Translations under genes and position numbers: made by a program
Notes under the pieces: model-generated
What the model was told of the DNA's origin: nothing
What the model saw: only the letters and a program-made list of their open reading frames with translations
The model's database searches: none
Assembly (NCBI GenBank): GCA_002343825.1
Contig: DDSL01000022.1
Span: 1-38,150 of the forward strand
Length of the DNA: 38,150 bases
DNA from: Chthonomonas sp. UBA2391
Lineage (GTDB): Bacteria; Armatimonadota; Fimbriimonadia; Fimbriimonadales; Fimbriimonadaceae
Reading direction: 5' to 3'
Part shown: piece by piece, positions 1 to 8,993 of the stretch
Layout: each line of letters opens with the position of its first letter
How positions within the stretch are numbered: position 1 is the first letter of the stretch

Positions 1-1526
1 TTGACGATGCAGTCGTATTCGAAGACCTGCTTGGCCGCCTGGTAATGGTGCTGGCTGAGGACGCCGAGGTGCGGCATCATGAAGATCGAGTCCACCGTCA
101 GCATCGTCACGCCCTCGGGTTGATAGGCGTCCAGCATCATGAGGGCCGACTGGGCTCGCTCGGGGGCGTGGCTGAGAACCCCGCCGCTGCCGATGACCAT
201 ATCCAGTTGCATCATCTTGATGAGGGTTTCGCCACCGCCGCTCTGGGTGAAGAGTTCGCTCATGTCGCGCTGCTTCTGCACGCCTTCAAGGGTGCGGGCC
301 AGCGACTTGTGATGCTCAAAGGCGAGCCGGAGCGCTTCTCGGCTGACGGCCTGCTCGATCAGAAGATCCTCATAGGTGTGAGGGATCGTGGTCGGGCGGA
401 TCATCTTATTCCGCAAGCGGTTTCGCACCTCGTTGGGGTCGATCGCGAAGGGAAGCCAGCGGGCGATGTTGTCGATCCCGGCTTCCTTCAGCACGTTACA
501 GATCGAGTAGCTCATGCCCAGGTTGGCCGAAACCGTCCGGTTATAGACGGGTTCGCCGCTTGGGTCGCGGAAAACCGAGAAGACGTCGGTGGTAGCTCCG
601 CCAATATCGACCCCGAGAACGTTGATCCCTTCTTGGATCGCGTATTCCTTCAGCAGTTTGCCGACCGCGTTGGGGGTGGCCATGACCTCTTCGCTCGCCC
701 AATCCAGAAGCTTGCTGTAACCGGGGGCCTGTTGCATCACGTGCTCTAGGAAGAGTTCATGAATCTCGTCCCGGGCGGGGTCGAGGTTTTCGGCATCGAG
801 GGTGGGTCGCAGGTTATCGACGACCTTGAGCTCAATCCCTGAACCGAGCACTTCGGTGACTTCGGTCCGGGCTTCTTTGTTGCCGGCAAAGATAACCGGA
901 AGCTGCATATCGCCGAATCGCGGCTTAGGGTCGGCTCGGCGGATGACGCCGGCCATCTCGATCAGGTGGCTCCGGGTTCCTCCGTCGGTTCCTCCGGACA
1001 TCAGAATGATGTCGGGGCGGAGTTGGCGCAGTCGGTCGACCTTCTGATAGTCCTTTCGTCCGTCGTCGATGGCCAAAGTGTCCATCAGAATCGCACCCGC
1101 TCCGAGGGCCGCGCGTTCGGCGGATTCGGCGCTCATCGACTTGACGACGCCCGCGACCATCATCTGGAGTCCACCACCGGCCGAGCTCGTGGAGACGTAC
1201 ATGTCGGCGGCATCGAACTCTTGAGCTCGATTCTGGGTCTGCTGGCCATCCTTGTAGAGTCGCCAGACTTGGCCGTCTTGGATGAGCTTTCGACGACCGA
1301 CCTCAAAGCCTTCGGGCATGGTCGATTCGGTCAGCTCCTCAAGCTCAGTCATGGCGTTGAGGACGCCAACCGTGACGTCTTCAAACGGGCGTTCGACCGT
1401 CGTCGGTGCCTCGCCGCGGGCAACCAATCGGTACTCCCCGTTGGCGTTCCGCTCAATCAAGATGGCCTTGGTGGTGGTGGACCCACAGTCGGTCGCAACA
1501 ATGCGACGAATATCCGCGCTGGACAT
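1..1526 (-). CDS. MutL/GlmL-type ASKHA-fold protein (glutamate mutase-associated), 3' end cut off by the window
   Basis: I read about 508 codons on the minus strand with no stop before the window edge, so the C-terminus is missing. The N-terminus has the phosphate-loop motif ATDCGSTTTK, and a second one, GVDIGGATTDVFSVF, follows in the middle. Both are typical of the ASKHA (actin/Hsp70/sugar kinase) fold. Repeated glycine-rich stretches (LMSGGTDGG, VIGSGGVLSHAP) match the MutL/GlmL family, encoded next to adenosylcobalamin-dependent mutases such as glutamate mutase or ornithine aminomutase. Its biochemical role there is not settled; a reactivating or chaperone-like ATPase is a common guess. 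No mutase subunit is visible here, but the gene continues leftward. The ATG at 1526 sits 8 nt after a perfect TATAAT box with no Shine-Dalgarno, so the message may be leaderless. The family call is fairly sure; the partner enzyme is unknown. Confidence 0.82.
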   Translation of the reverse strand, partial: MSSADIRRIVATDCGSTTTKAILIERNANGEYRLVARGEAPTTVERPFEDVTVGVLNAMTELEELTESTMPEGFEVGRRKLIQDGQVWRLYKDGQQTQNRAQEFDAADMYVSTSSAGGGLQMMVAGVVKSMSAESAERAALGAGAILMDTLAIDDGRKDYQKVDRLRQLRPDIILMSGGTDGGTRSHLIEMAGVIRRADPKPRFGDMQLPVIFAGNKEARTEVTEVLGSGIELKVVDNLRPTLDAENLDPARDEIHELFLEHVMQQAPGYSKLLDWASEEVMATPNAVGKLLKEYAIQEGINVLGVDIGGATTDVFSVFRDPSGEPVYNRTVSANLGMSYSICNVLKEAGIDNIARWLPFAIDPNEVRNRLRNKMIRPTTIPHTYEDLLIEQAVSREALRLAFEHHKSLARTLEGVQKQRDMSELFTQSGGGETLIKMMQLDMVIGSGGVLSHAPERAQSALMMLDAYQPEGVTMLTVDSIFMMPHLGVLSQHHYQAAKQVFEYDCIV

Positions 1527-1534
1527 ATGCCGGG

Positions 1535-1540
1535 ATTATA
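1535..1540 (-). promoter_or_regulatory. -10 box for the MutL-like gene
   Basis: A perfect TATAAT on the minus strand ends 8 nt before the ATG at 1526. No convincing -35 hexamer is visible. The spacing implies transcription starts at or within a base or two of the start codon. Confidence 0.6.
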
Positions 1541-1547
1541 GCCTTAG

Positions 1548-1575
1548 TTGGATTCCTTCGCCGAGCGCGTACAAT
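1548..1575 (+). promoter_or_regulatory. Promoter of the TPR gene
   Basis: TTGGAT (1548-1553), a 16-nt spacer and TACAAT (1570-1575) form a plausible housekeeping promoter. The ATG at 1586 is only 10 nt past the -10 box, so the leader would be a few bases at most. It lies back to back with the minus-strand TATAAT of the neighbouring gene in a 59-bp gap. Confidence 0.55.
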
Positions 1576-1585
1576 AAAGGCAGCG

Positions 1586-2461
1586 ATGAATCCCGAACAT
1601 CAGCGCATTATTGAACTCTTTGGACTAGTGCCACCATCAGTGGAGACCGAATCGGAAGCCGAAGAGCATGAGTCCGTCGGTCGTGATTCCGACGAGAGCG
1701 TCGACTTGGGTGACCAGAGCCTGAGGGAAGGCGACTTTCGCGGTGCAGTGGAGCACTATCAGCGCGCCCTTCGACAGAGCGACGGTCATGAAGCAGCCCC
1801 GCTCATCGGGATGGGGAGCGCCTACGAGTGCATGGAAGATGCCCCCTCGGCCTTGCGACAATATCTGAAGGCTCATGAACTGGAGCAAGATAATCCCGAG
1901 CCGTACCTGGGCATGAGCGACATCTACATGCGCCAGGGCAAGACCTGGGAAGCGATCCAGCAATTGGAGCGGGCGGTGGAGCTGGATCCCAAGAACCCGT
2001 TCTATCACCTCAAGCTCGCGGAAACGCTGCGCCAGATGCACCTTCCGACCCGGGCCTTGCGGGCGATCAGGCAAGCCGTCCTCTGCGCGCCAGACCAGTC
2101 GTTCTATCACTACTGGATGGGAGACTTGCAGATCGAGATGCGACTCTATGAGGAGGCTCTCCTGTCATTGCGGGCTTCAATCGAGCTTTCCCCTGGCGAT
2201 GATCACCTTTACGCCAAGGCGGGAGTGGCTTTTTGGGGAGCAGGGAAGCGCGTCGAGGCCATCAAGGCGATCCGGCTGGCCAGCGATCTCGACCCCGACA
2301 AGAACGTTTACTACGGCATCTTGCAGAGGTTCTTGATCGAGAATGGGCAGCCAGTCGAAGCCCAAGCCGAAGCCGCTCGGGCGGCCAAGATGGACGCTTA
2401 CGATCGAGAACTCCTCGACCGGATGCTCCGAGAAGCGAATTTCGAGCCTACGGCGAACTAA
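1586..2461 (+). CDS. Cytoplasmic TPR-repeat protein
   Basis: The protein has 291 residues and starts MNPEHQRIIELFG. It has no signal peptide or membrane segment. After an acidic linker (residues ~20-45, rich in E, D and S) come about six tetratricopeptide repeats. Typical repeat cores are DFRGAVEHYQRALRQ, APSALRQYLKAHELEQDNPEPYLGMSDIY and TWEAIQQLERAVELDPKNPFYHLKLAE, carrying the usual W/L-G-Y/A-F-A-P pattern. TPR arrays bind peptides or partner proteins, so the likely role is a scaffold; nothing indicates an enzyme. The start at 1586 was chosen over longer in-frame options because those would run into the divergent gene and the promoter. The last 14 nt overlap the end of the convergent small membrane protein gene. 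Confidence 0.85.
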   Translation: MNPEHQRIIELFGLVPPSVETESEAEEHESVGRDSDESVDLGDQSLREGDFRGAVEHYQRALRQSDGHEAAPLIGMGSAYECMEDAPSALRQYLKAHELEQDNPEPYLGMSDIYMRQGKTWEAIQQLERAVELDPKNPFYHLKLAETLRQMHLPTRALRAIRQAVLCAPDQSFYHYWMGDLQIEMRLYEEALLSLRASIELSPGDDHLYAKAGVAFWGAGKRVEAIKAIRLASDLDPDKNVYYGILQRFLIENGQPVEAQAEAARAAKMDAYDRELLDRMLREANFEPTAN

Positions 2462-2723
2462 CGATCCGAACCACGGCCCAAGCCATCGAGAGGGCGATCG
2501 ACACTCTCAGAAGACGGGTCACCAAGACTGCCTTGCCGCCCCGTTGATAGCCAAGGGCTCCGACCATCATGAAGGCCCCGGTGAGATAGATAAAGCTGCC
2601 GGCCATGACGAGGATCATCAACACCCCGGTGCTGGTGATCAGGTGGGCGACCCAGGCAAGGACCGCGCCCGCAATTGCGATTCCGGTTCCGATTTGGCCG
2701 ACAACGGGGGGAAAGCGCTTCAT
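2448..2723 (-). CDS. Small integral membrane protein, function unknown
   Basis: A 91-residue protein, MKRFPPVVGQIGTG..., with about three hydrophobic helices: residues ~8-28 (GTGIAIAGAVLAWVAHLI), ~33-56 (VLMILVMAGSFIYLTGAFMMVG) and ~72-88 (LRVSIALSMAWAVVRIV). Short basic turns separate them (YQRGGKA, RLLR), so it probably spans the inner membrane three times. It has no recognisable catalytic motif. It converges on the TPR gene, overlapping it by 14 nt, and lies divergently from rsmG. Hydrophobicity strongly supports a real gene despite the short length; the family is not recognised. Confidence 0.65.
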   Translation of the reverse strand: MKRFPPVVGQIGTGIAIAGAVLAWVAHLITSTGVLMILVMAGSFIYLTGAFMMVGALGYQRGGKAVLVTRLLRVSIALSMAWAVVRIVSSP

Positions 2724-2792
2724 CAGTTCTGATGGAGATTACGCCACAATCGGGAGCATGTTTGGGGAAGCTCTCATGACCTGGGGCGGAAA

Positions 2793-3473
2793 TTGACCAC
2801 CGAGTTCCAGTTTGCGGCGAGGGCTCTGGGGCTTGAACTTTCGCCCGCCCAGATCGAAAGGTTCGACGCTTTCGAAGAAGCGCTCTATGCTTCGAACGCG
2901 GTGATGAACCTGACGCGGATTCCCCGTGAAGAGTGCTGGCTCAAGCACTTCATTGACTCGCTGATGCTTTCGCCACGGATTCCGGCGGGAGCAACCGTAC
3001 TCGATATCGGCACGGGGCCAGGATTCCCCTCGTGGCCACTGGCCTGCGCCCGGCCCGACCTCGCGGTCACCGCGTTGGACAGCTCAGGCAAGATGCTGGG
3101 GTTTCTCAAGCGCTCGCCACTGGAGAACCTTCGGATCGTAGAAGCCCGGGCCGAAGATTGGGGGATTCGGGATGCCTTTGACGTGGTGACGGGTCGCGCC
3201 GTCGCGCCGTTGCCCATCCAACTGGAGATCTCGGCCGCGCCGACCAAGCCGGGTGGGTGCGTGATCCCAATGCGGACCGCAACCGAGCGAGAGATCCTGC
3301 TTGCGCTACCGCTGGAAGAGTTGGGCCTCGACGTCGAGCGGATTGACGAAGATGTTCTGCCGGGCTCTGATATTCCGCGGCTGTTTCCGGTGCTAAGGAA
3401 GGTCTCCCCGACCCCGGCCCGCTTTCCGCGGACCTGGGCCGAGATCAAGAGGCGACCTCTCGGGGCCCCTTAG
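2793..3473 (+). CDS. rsmG: 16S rRNA (guanine-527-N7)-methyltransferase RsmG
   Basis: RsmG (GidB) methylates N7 of G527 in 16S rRNA using S-adenosylmethionine. The 226-residue product has the family layout: an N-terminal helical segment with NLTRIPREECWLKHFIDSL, the SAM-binding loop VLDIGTGPGFPS (residues ~69-80), an acidic residue after strand 2 (TALDSSGKMLGFL), and the typical VVTGRAVAPLPIQLEISAAPTKPGG stretch. Length is close to the usual 210-240. The best start is TTG at 2793 with GGGGCGGA just upstream; no in-frame ATG is available. The stop TAG shares bases with the clpB stop (TTAG, 3470-3473), so the two genes converge without a gap. GTGPGF in place of the commoner GSGAGF is a mild variation. 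Confidence 0.9.
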   Translation: MTTEFQFAARALGLELSPAQIERFDAFEEALYASNAVMNLTRIPREECWLKHFIDSLMLSPRIPAGATVLDIGTGPGFPSWPLACARPDLAVTALDSSGKMLGFLKRSPLENLRIVEARAEDWGIRDAFDVVTGRAVAPLPIQLEISAAPTKPGGCVIPMRTATEREILLALPLEELGLDVERIDEDVLPGSDIPRLFPVLRKVSPTPARFPRTWAEIKRRPLGAP

Positions 3474-6076
3474 CTGACGGTGACTCCAGACTCGAAGCGG
3501 AATTCACCGTCGCGATAGTCGACGTGAACCACTGAGCCATCCCGCACTTCACCTCGCAGGAGCAAGGTCGCCAGAGGGTTCAGCAAGTCCCGCTGAATCG
3601 CCCGTTTGAGCGGCCTCGCCCCATAGGTCGGGTCGAATCCGACGCCGGCAATTTGCATCACCGCCGCGTCGCTGAGTTCAAGCTTGATCTTGCGCTCAGC
3701 GAGTCGTTCGCCCAGGAACCCAAGTTGGAGCCCCACGATCCGCTTGATCTCGGCCAAACCGAGCGAGCGGAAGACGATCAGATCGTCCAGTCGGTTGATG
3801 AACTCGGGCCGGAAGAATCGGCGGACCTCCTCCAGGACTTCGCGCTCAATCGCCTCTTGGCTGAGCTCGTTGGTGAGCGGATCGCCAAAGTGGTGCGAGC
3901 CGAGGTTACTGGTCAGGATCACGATGGTATTGCGGAAGTCCACCGTCCGCCCTTGCCCGTCGGTCAGGCGGCCATCGTCCAGCAGCTGGAGCAGGACGTT
4001 GAAGACCTCGGGATGGGCTTTTTCGACCTCATCCAAGAGCACCACCGAATAGGGACGACGGCGCACGACCTCGGTGAGCTGACCACCTTCTTCGTAACCG
4101 ACATAGCCGGGAGGGGCCCCGATCAGTCGGGCAACGCTGTGCCGCTCGCCATATTCGCTCATGTCGATGCGGATCATGGCTTTCTCGTCGTCGAACAGGA
4201 ACTCGGCTAGAGCCCGGGCGGTCTCGGTTTTGCCGACCCCGGTGGGGCCGAGGAAGAGAAAGCTGCCGATCGGGCGGTTGGGGTCTGCGATTCCGCTCCG
4301 GGCCCGTCGGATGGCGTCACTGACGATGCGGAGAGCATGGTTTTGGCCTACGACCCGGTCTTCCAAATGGGCTTCGAGGTCGAGCAGCCGGGCCATCTCG
4401 CCTTGCAGGAGGCGGCTCACGGGGACGCCTGTCCACCGGCTGACGACGTCGGCGATATCCTCGCTATCGACCTCTTCTTTCAGCATCTTGCCGTCTTGTT
4501 GAAGCTTTGCAAGAGCCTCAGTTTGGTCTTGGAGCTCCTTGGTCAGGTGGGGAATCTCGCCGTACTGGAGACGAGCGGCGCGGTCGAGATCGGCTTCGCG
4601 CTGAGCGGTTTCCAGTTCGCCCTTGCGGGCTTCGAGGTCTTCCTTCAGCGAGCGGATCCGGTCGATGCACTCCTTTTCGTTTTGCCAGACAGCCCGGAGG
4701 CGGCCAGCTTCTTGTTCCAAGTCGGCGAGCCTCCGTTCAGTTTGTTCCAGTCGATCCCGGCTGGCATCGTCGGTCTCTTTTCTCAGAGCTTGGGCATCGA
4801 TACGAAACTGGGTGATCTGCCGCTCCACGGCGTCGATCTCGGCTGGAACCGAGTCGATCTCGATCTTGAGTCGACTGGCGGCCTCATCGACCAGATCGAT
4901 GGCTTTATCGGGCAAAAATCGGTCGGTGATGTAGCGGTTGCTGAGGCTAGCGGCGGCGACAAGCGCCCCGTCGGTGATCCGAACCCCGTGGTGAACTTCG
5001 TAGCGCTCCTTGAGGCCGCGCAAGATCGAGATCGTCTCCTCCACGCTCGGCTCATCGACCAGGACGGTCTGGAAGCGCCGCTCAAGGGCGGCATCCTTTT
5101 CGATGTACTGCCGGTATTCGTTGAGCGTGGTTGCCCCGACGCACCGGAGTTCACCCCGCGCCAGCATCGGTTTGAGCATGTTGGCTGCGTCCAGCGATCC
5201 TTCGGCCTTGCCCGCGCCGACGAGGGTGTGGAGTTCATCGATAAATAGGATGATGCGGCCCTCGGCCTTCTTGATCTCTTCCAGAACCGCCTTGAGCCGG
5301 TCCTCGAACTCGCCGCGATATTTGGCTCCGGCGACCATCGCGCCGAGGTCCAGGGTGATCACGCTCTTGCCCCGGAGGCTCTCGGGCACGTCGCCGCTTA
5401 CGATCCGTTGGGCGAGACCTTCGACGACGGCCGTCTTTCCGACCCCGGGTTCTCCGATGAGCACTGGGTTGTTCTTGGTCCGGCGGCTCAGGACTTGGAT
5501 CACGCGGCGGATCTCTTCATCTCGTCCGATGACCGGGTCGAGCTTGGCCCCGCGAGCTCGGGCGGTGAGGTCGATGCCGTACTTCTCAAGTGATTGGTAC
5601 CGGTCTTCGGCGTTGGTGTCAGTCACGCGGGAGCCTCCTCGGATCTCGGCGATGGCGCGCTGCAGATCCTTGGTCGTCAGCCCAGCGGCGCGGAGCAAGC
5701 GCCCGCTCGTCCCCTTTTCTTCGACCAAAGCCAGCAGGAGATGCTCGGTGGAGACGTATTCGTCCTTCATGGATTCGGCCAGGCGGAAGGCGTCGTTGAA
5801 GACTTGCTGGAGACGACCCGTCATGGTGGCCCCGTAAGTCGCACTCTGGCCCTGCACCTTCGGCAACCGTCCCAGTTCTTGTTCGACTTCGCGTACCAGG
5901 GCTTCTGGTTCAAGGCTGGCCTTTTCGAGCAATGGCCGCACAACTCCCCCATCTTGGCGCAACAGTCCCAACAGCAGGTGCTCGGCGTCGATGGTCTGGT
6001 GCTGATAGTCCACGGCCGCTTGTTGCGCGGATTGGAACGCCTCCTGAGATTTAAGGGTGAGTTTCTCGAATCGCAT
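3470..6076 (-). CDS. clpB: ATP-dependent disaggregase ClpB (Hsp100)
   Basis: ClpB is a hexameric AAA+ chaperone that, with DnaK/DnaJ/GrpE, threads aggregated proteins through its pore. The 868-residue protein is full length. It has the N domain with two Clp-N repeats (residues 1-145), NBD1 with Walker A GEPGVGKT (~207-214) and Walker B ILFIDELH, a coiled-coil M domain (~400-530), NBD2 with Walker A GPTGVGKT (~610-617) and Walker B VVLLDEVEK, and the C-terminal AAA lid. The pore-loop tyrosines sit in AKYRGEFEDR and GYVGYEEGG. The M domain separates it from ClpA, ClpC and ClpX. The ATG at 6076 follows an AGGAGA Shine-Dalgarno (6085-6090) and a TATAAT box (6099-6104). It diverges from grpE, which encodes a nucleotide-exchange factor of the same refolding machine. 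Confidence 0.97.
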   Translation of the reverse strand: MRFEKLTLKSQEAFQSAQQAAVDYQHQTIDAEHLLLGLLRQDGGVVRPLLEKASLEPEALVREVEQELGRLPKVQGQSATYGATMTGRLQQVFNDAFRLAESMKDEYVSTEHLLLALVEEKGTSGRLLRAAGLTTKDLQRAIAEIRGGSRVTDTNAEDRYQSLEKYGIDLTARARGAKLDPVIGRDEEIRRVIQVLSRRTKNNPVLIGEPGVGKTAVVEGLAQRIVSGDVPESLRGKSVITLDLGAMVAGAKYRGEFEDRLKAVLEEIKKAEGRIILFIDELHTLVGAGKAEGSLDAANMLKPMLARGELRCVGATTLNEYRQYIEKDAALERRFQTVLVDEPSVEETISILRGLKERYEVHHGVRITDGALVAAASLSNRYITDRFLPDKAIDLVDEAASRLKIEIDSVPAEIDAVERQITQFRIDAQALRKETDDASRDRLEQTERRLADLEQEAGRLRAVWQNEKECIDRIRSLKEDLEARKGELETAQREADLDRAARLQYGEIPHLTKELQDQTEALAKLQQDGKMLKEEVDSEDIADVVSRWTGVPVSRLLQGEMARLLDLEAHLEDRVVGQNHALRIVSDAIRRARSGIADPNRPIGSFLFLGPTGVGKTETARALAEFLFDDEKAMIRIDMSEYGERHSVARLIGAPPGYVGYEEGGQLTEVVRRRPYSVVLLDEVEKAHPEVFNVLLQLLDDGRLTDGQGRTVDFRNTIVILTSNLGSHHFGDPLTNELSQEAIEREVLEEVRRFFRPEFINRLDDLIVFRSLGLAEIKRIVGLQLGFLGERLAERKIKLELSDAAVMQIAGVGFDPTYGARPLKRAIQRDLLNPLATLLLRGEVRDGSVVHVDYRDGEFRFESGVTVS

Positions 6077-6098
6077 GACTTTAGTCTCCTGTTGTCAC

Positions 6099-6136
6099 AT
6101 TATATACCACTATTGCATTGAAATGGTTCCCGAACC
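6099..6136 (-). promoter_or_regulatory. clpB promoter with upstream inverted repeat
   Basis: On the minus strand, TATAAT (6099-6104) lies 22 nt before the clpB ATG, with AGGAGA as ribosome site between them. About 20 bp further upstream is a perfect 5-bp inverted repeat, GGTTC-CC-GAACC (6125-6136), where the -35 element should be. No good -35 hexamer is seen. The repeat could be an operator or activator site. It is neither CIRCE nor an HspR (HAIR) box. Confidence 0.5.
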
Positions 6137-6278
6137 GTGGGCTGCGAGTGGGCCGTAGCCTTAGGACGAATTGCCGGGTCGGAACTTGGCGGTTTTGCCC
6201 TCCTCGGGGTACCCTTTGGAGTCTACGGTGTCCGTGTTTTCATTCTTCACCTCTCGACGCCGTAAGTCCCCACGCACC

Positions 6279-6869
6279 ATGCCTGAGACCGACGAATTTT
6301 TGCCTTCGGACCAAACTCCCGACATCGAACTCGAATCTGCGCTCCACGATCTTGAACCCGGAGAACTCGAAGACGAGGAAATCGAGGACGAGACCATGGA
6401 CGAGGATTCCTTGGATGATCCCGACCCGATGGAACTCCTGATCCGGGAACGCGACGAGTACAAGGACCTCTATGCTCGGCAGCTCGCCGAGTTTCAGACC
6501 TATCGTCGGCGCACGATGCAAGAGCGCGAGGAACTGCGAAAGGTGGCGACCGAGAACCTGGTCAGCGACCTGCTGCCGGTGCTCGACAACTTCGAGCGGA
6601 CCCTCCAGGCCGCGAGTAGCGGAGCCACGTTGGAGAGCCTCGTCGAAGGAGTCCAAATGGTTGAGCGTCAGCTCCGATCGGCCTTGACCGCAGTCGGACT
6701 CGAGCGGATCCCCGCTGCCGGGCAACCCTTTGACCCCGCCGTTCACGAAGCGCTCGGCACCGACCCAGCTGGCGATGTGGCGCCCGAGACGGTCACGGTC
6801 GAGATCCAAGCCGGCTACCGATTGGGCGAAAAGGTCATCCGACCGGCCCGAGTGCGGGTGGCCCAGTAG
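6279..6869 (+). CDS. grpE: GrpE, nucleotide exchange factor of DnaK
   Basis: GrpE dimers release ADP from DnaK. The 196-residue product begins MPETDEFLPSDQ and has a long acidic, disordered N-terminus (residues ~8-50, rich in E and D). A long helix follows (RERDEYKDLYARQLAEFQTYRRRTMQEREE) and then the signature LLPVLDNFERTLQAA. The C-terminal beta domain has the family pattern PFDPAVHEAL ... VTVEIQAGYRLGEKVIRPARVRVAQ. An ATG 108 nt upstream is in frame but would add an uncharacteristic leader and uses intergenic sequence, so 6279 is preferred. The stop TAG overlaps the GTG of glmM by one base, which couples the two. No dnaK or dnaJ is adjacent, which is unusual for grpE. Confidence 0.94.
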   Translation: MPETDEFLPSDQTPDIELESALHDLEPGELEDEEIEDETMDEDSLDDPDPMELLIRERDEYKDLYARQLAEFQTYRRRTMQEREELRKVATENLVSDLLPVLDNFERTLQAASSGATLESLVEGVQMVERQLRSALTAVGLERIPAAGQPFDPAVHEALGTDPAGDVAPETVTVEIQAGYRLGEKVIRPARVRVAQ

Positions 6870-8245
6870 TGAGCAAAAAGCTCTTTGGCACAGACGGTGT
6901 CCGTGGAGTCGCGAACGAGAAGCTCAGCCCCGAGCTCTGCTTCCAGATCGGACAGGCCGCCGGGCACTTGCTCTCCATGTCCGAGCACCCTTCGCGGATC
7001 GTGATGGGCCGGGATACGCGTCTGAGCGGATCGATGCTCGGCGCGGCTCTCGCGGCCGGATTCTGTTCGGCTGGAGTCGAGGTTCTGGCTCTCGGGGTCG
7101 TCCCGACCGGGTTGGTGAGCTATGTGGCCAGGACGGGTCACTACGGTCTCGGGGTAGTGATCTCGGCCAGCCACAATCCAGCGCCCGATAACGGAGTGAA
7201 GCTGATCGGGCACGATGGCCGCAAGGTTAGCGACGATTTTGAGCGCCAAGTGGAATCGCTTTTGGGCGAGGCTCTTCCCAGTCGCCCCACGGGCGGGGCG
7301 ATCGGCCGGATCGACCAAGACCGAGCCGAGGTGGAGCGGTATCTGGATTATCTCGAAAGTCTCTGTCCGGAACGCCTCGAAGGCTTGAAAGTGGTGATCG
7401 ATGCGGCCCACGGCGCAGCCCATGAGCTCGGCCCCGAGATCTGCCACCGACTGGGTGCGACGGTCAGTGTGCACGGAGCTTCCCCGGACGGGATGAACAT
7501 CAACGCCGACGGTGGCGCGACGAAGCCCGAAACCGTTCAAAAACTGACGGAGAGTCTCGGCTACGATCTTGGAATTGCCTTTGACGGAGATGCCGATCGG
7601 GCTGTCTTCAGCGATCCGCAAGGGCGGCTGATCAACGGCGACCGAACGATGGCCATGTGGTGTGAGCACTATCGCGAGGAACTCGATCCGCCTGCCGTCG
7701 TGGGCACGGTGATGAGCAACGGTGGATTTGAGCACCATATGCAGCAGATCGGAATCCGCTTGGACCGAGCCAACGTGGGCGACAAGTATGTCAGCGCTCG
7801 GCTCAGTGAGATCGGCGGGCGGATCGGCGGCGAGCAGAGCGGCCACATCATTTTCCCCGAACTCGGCCCGACAGGGGATGGACTGATTACGGCGATTGAG
7901 GTCGCCCGGGTACTCAAGCGAAGCGGGCGCTCTGCGGCCGAGTTCTATGACCTCTTCGAGAATTGGCCTCAGGTTTTGGTGAACGTCGAGATCGGGGATA
8001 AGGACAGTTTTCAGTCGGATAGCGAGGTCCAGAGCGCCATATCTTCGGCTCAAGAAGCTCTCGGAACTCGGGGTCGGATCAACGTCCGACCCAGCGGTAC
8101 CCAGCCGATGGTCCGGGTGATGGTCGAAGCCGACGATTGGGATTTGCGAGACCAAACAGTGGACCGAGTGGTTCAGACGATGCTTTCGCGACTGGGCGGC
8201 TCGATCTATAGCCGGGTGGACCTCACTCATGCTCTGGGCGATTGA
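6869..8245 (+). CDS. glmM: Phosphoglucosamine mutase GlmM
   Basis: GlmM interconverts glucosamine-6-phosphate and glucosamine-1-phosphate, feeding UDP-GlcNAc for peptidoglycan. The 458-residue protein starts LFGTDGVRGVAN, the family hallmark. It has the phosphoserine loop VISASHNPAPDNG with catalytic Ser101, the metal-binding loop FDGDADRAVFSD (~residues 237-248), the sugar-binding GGEQSGHI and the C-terminal phosphate-binding RPSGTQPMVRVMVEA. Length matches E. coli GlmM (about 445) with a few extra residues. The GTG start at 6869 overlaps the grpE stop, and the last 17 nt overlap coaX, so the three genes are surely co-transcribed. Confidence 0.95.
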   Translation: MSKKLFGTDGVRGVANEKLSPELCFQIGQAAGHLLSMSEHPSRIVMGRDTRLSGSMLGAALAAGFCSAGVEVLALGVVPTGLVSYVARTGHYGLGVVISASHNPAPDNGVKLIGHDGRKVSDDFERQVESLLGEALPSRPTGGAIGRIDQDRAEVERYLDYLESLCPERLEGLKVVIDAAHGAAHELGPEICHRLGATVSVHGASPDGMNINADGGATKPETVQKLTESLGYDLGIAFDGDADRAVFSDPQGRLINGDRTMAMWCEHYREELDPPAVVGTVMSNGGFEHHMQQIGIRLDRANVGDKYVSARLSEIGGRIGGEQSGHIIFPELGPTGDGLITAIEVARVLKRSGRSAAEFYDLFENWPQVLVNVEIGDKDSFQSDSEVQSAISSAQEALGTRGRINVRPSGTQPMVRVMVEADDWDLRDQTVDRVVQTMLSRLGGSIYSRVDLTHALGD

Positions 8246-8993
8246 CGTAGGGAACACGCATACGGTTTATGGTCGCTGGGACGGCCAGCGGTGGCGGGCT
8301 CAGTGGCGTTTGCCGACTGATCCCAGCCGTACCGAGGACCAATTGGCGGCCGAGCTCGCCAGCCTTTGTGCCCTGGCCGAGCTACCCTTCTCGGCTCAAC
8401 AGGTGGTGATCGGATCCGTGAATCCGGGCGTCAACGAGGCGCTTGATCGCCTCGCCCGAGAATGGCTTGGTGCGGAGCCGATCTTCTTGCGCAGTGGTGA
8501 GGATGTAGGACTTCGAGTGACCTATGATCCGCCTCGATCGGTTGGACCCGATCGTCTTGCGAACGCCCTCGGAGTCCTCACCAAGTATCAAGCCCCTGCG
8601 ATCGTGGTGGACTTTGGGACGGCGACGACCTTCGACGCGATCAGCAGGGAAGGGGTCTACCTCGGGGGGGCAATCTTGCCCGGGATCAATCTGGCTTTCG
8701 AGTCGCTCTACCAAAAAGCCGCACTGCTCCCAAGGGTGCCGTTCCGAGCCCCAGAGACGACTATCGGCAAGGACACCCCAGGGGCCATCCAGAGTGGGGT
8801 GGTTTTGGGTTATGCCTTCGGTATCGAGGGCCTGGCCGTTCGCATGAAGCAAGAACTCGGTGGAAAGGTGCTTGTGATCAGCACCGGCGGGCTTGGTGAG
8901 CAGTTCCTTGAGCTCTGCCCCAGCATCGAGCGATATGATGCAGACCTGACCCTCGATGGCCTCGTCGAGGCCCATCGTCGATTAACCGCTTGA
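8229..8993 (+). CDS. coaX: Type III pantothenate kinase CoaX
   Basis: CoaX carries out the first step of coenzyme A synthesis, ATP-dependent phosphorylation of pantothenate. It is not feedback-inhibited by CoA and needs a monovalent cation. The 254-residue protein has the ASKHA-type motifs of the family: DVGNTHTVYG at residues 6-15, GPDRLANALG, the catalytic-aspartate motif VVDFGTATTFDAI, GGAILPGINLAFESL and ISTGGLGEQF near the end. The ATG lies inside glmM (17-nt overlap), which suggests translational coupling. Its end overlaps the convergent helix-hairpin-helix gene by 12 nt. Confidence 0.95.
   Translation: MLWAIDVGNTHTVYGRWDGQRWRAQWRLPTDPSRTEDQLAAELASLCALAELPFSAQQVVIGSVNPGVNEALDRLAREWLGAEPIFLRSGEDVGLRVTYDPPRSVGPDRLANALGVLTKYQAPAIVVDFGTATTFDAISREGVYLGGAILPGINLAFESLYQKAALLPRVPFRAPETTIGKDTPGAIQSGVVLGYAFGIEGLAVRMKQELGGKVLVISTGGLGEQFLELCPSIERYDADLTLDGLVEAHRRLTA

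Noticed and set aside
4337..5248. 300-codon plus-strand open frame opposite clpB
   Set aside because: It mirrors clpB codon structure and shows no motif of its own; clpB is certain.
6815..8257. Long minus-strand open frame of about 480 codons opposite glmM
   Set aside because: It is antisense to glmM, which has full family motifs. The amino acid composition is that of a shadow frame in GC-rich DNA.
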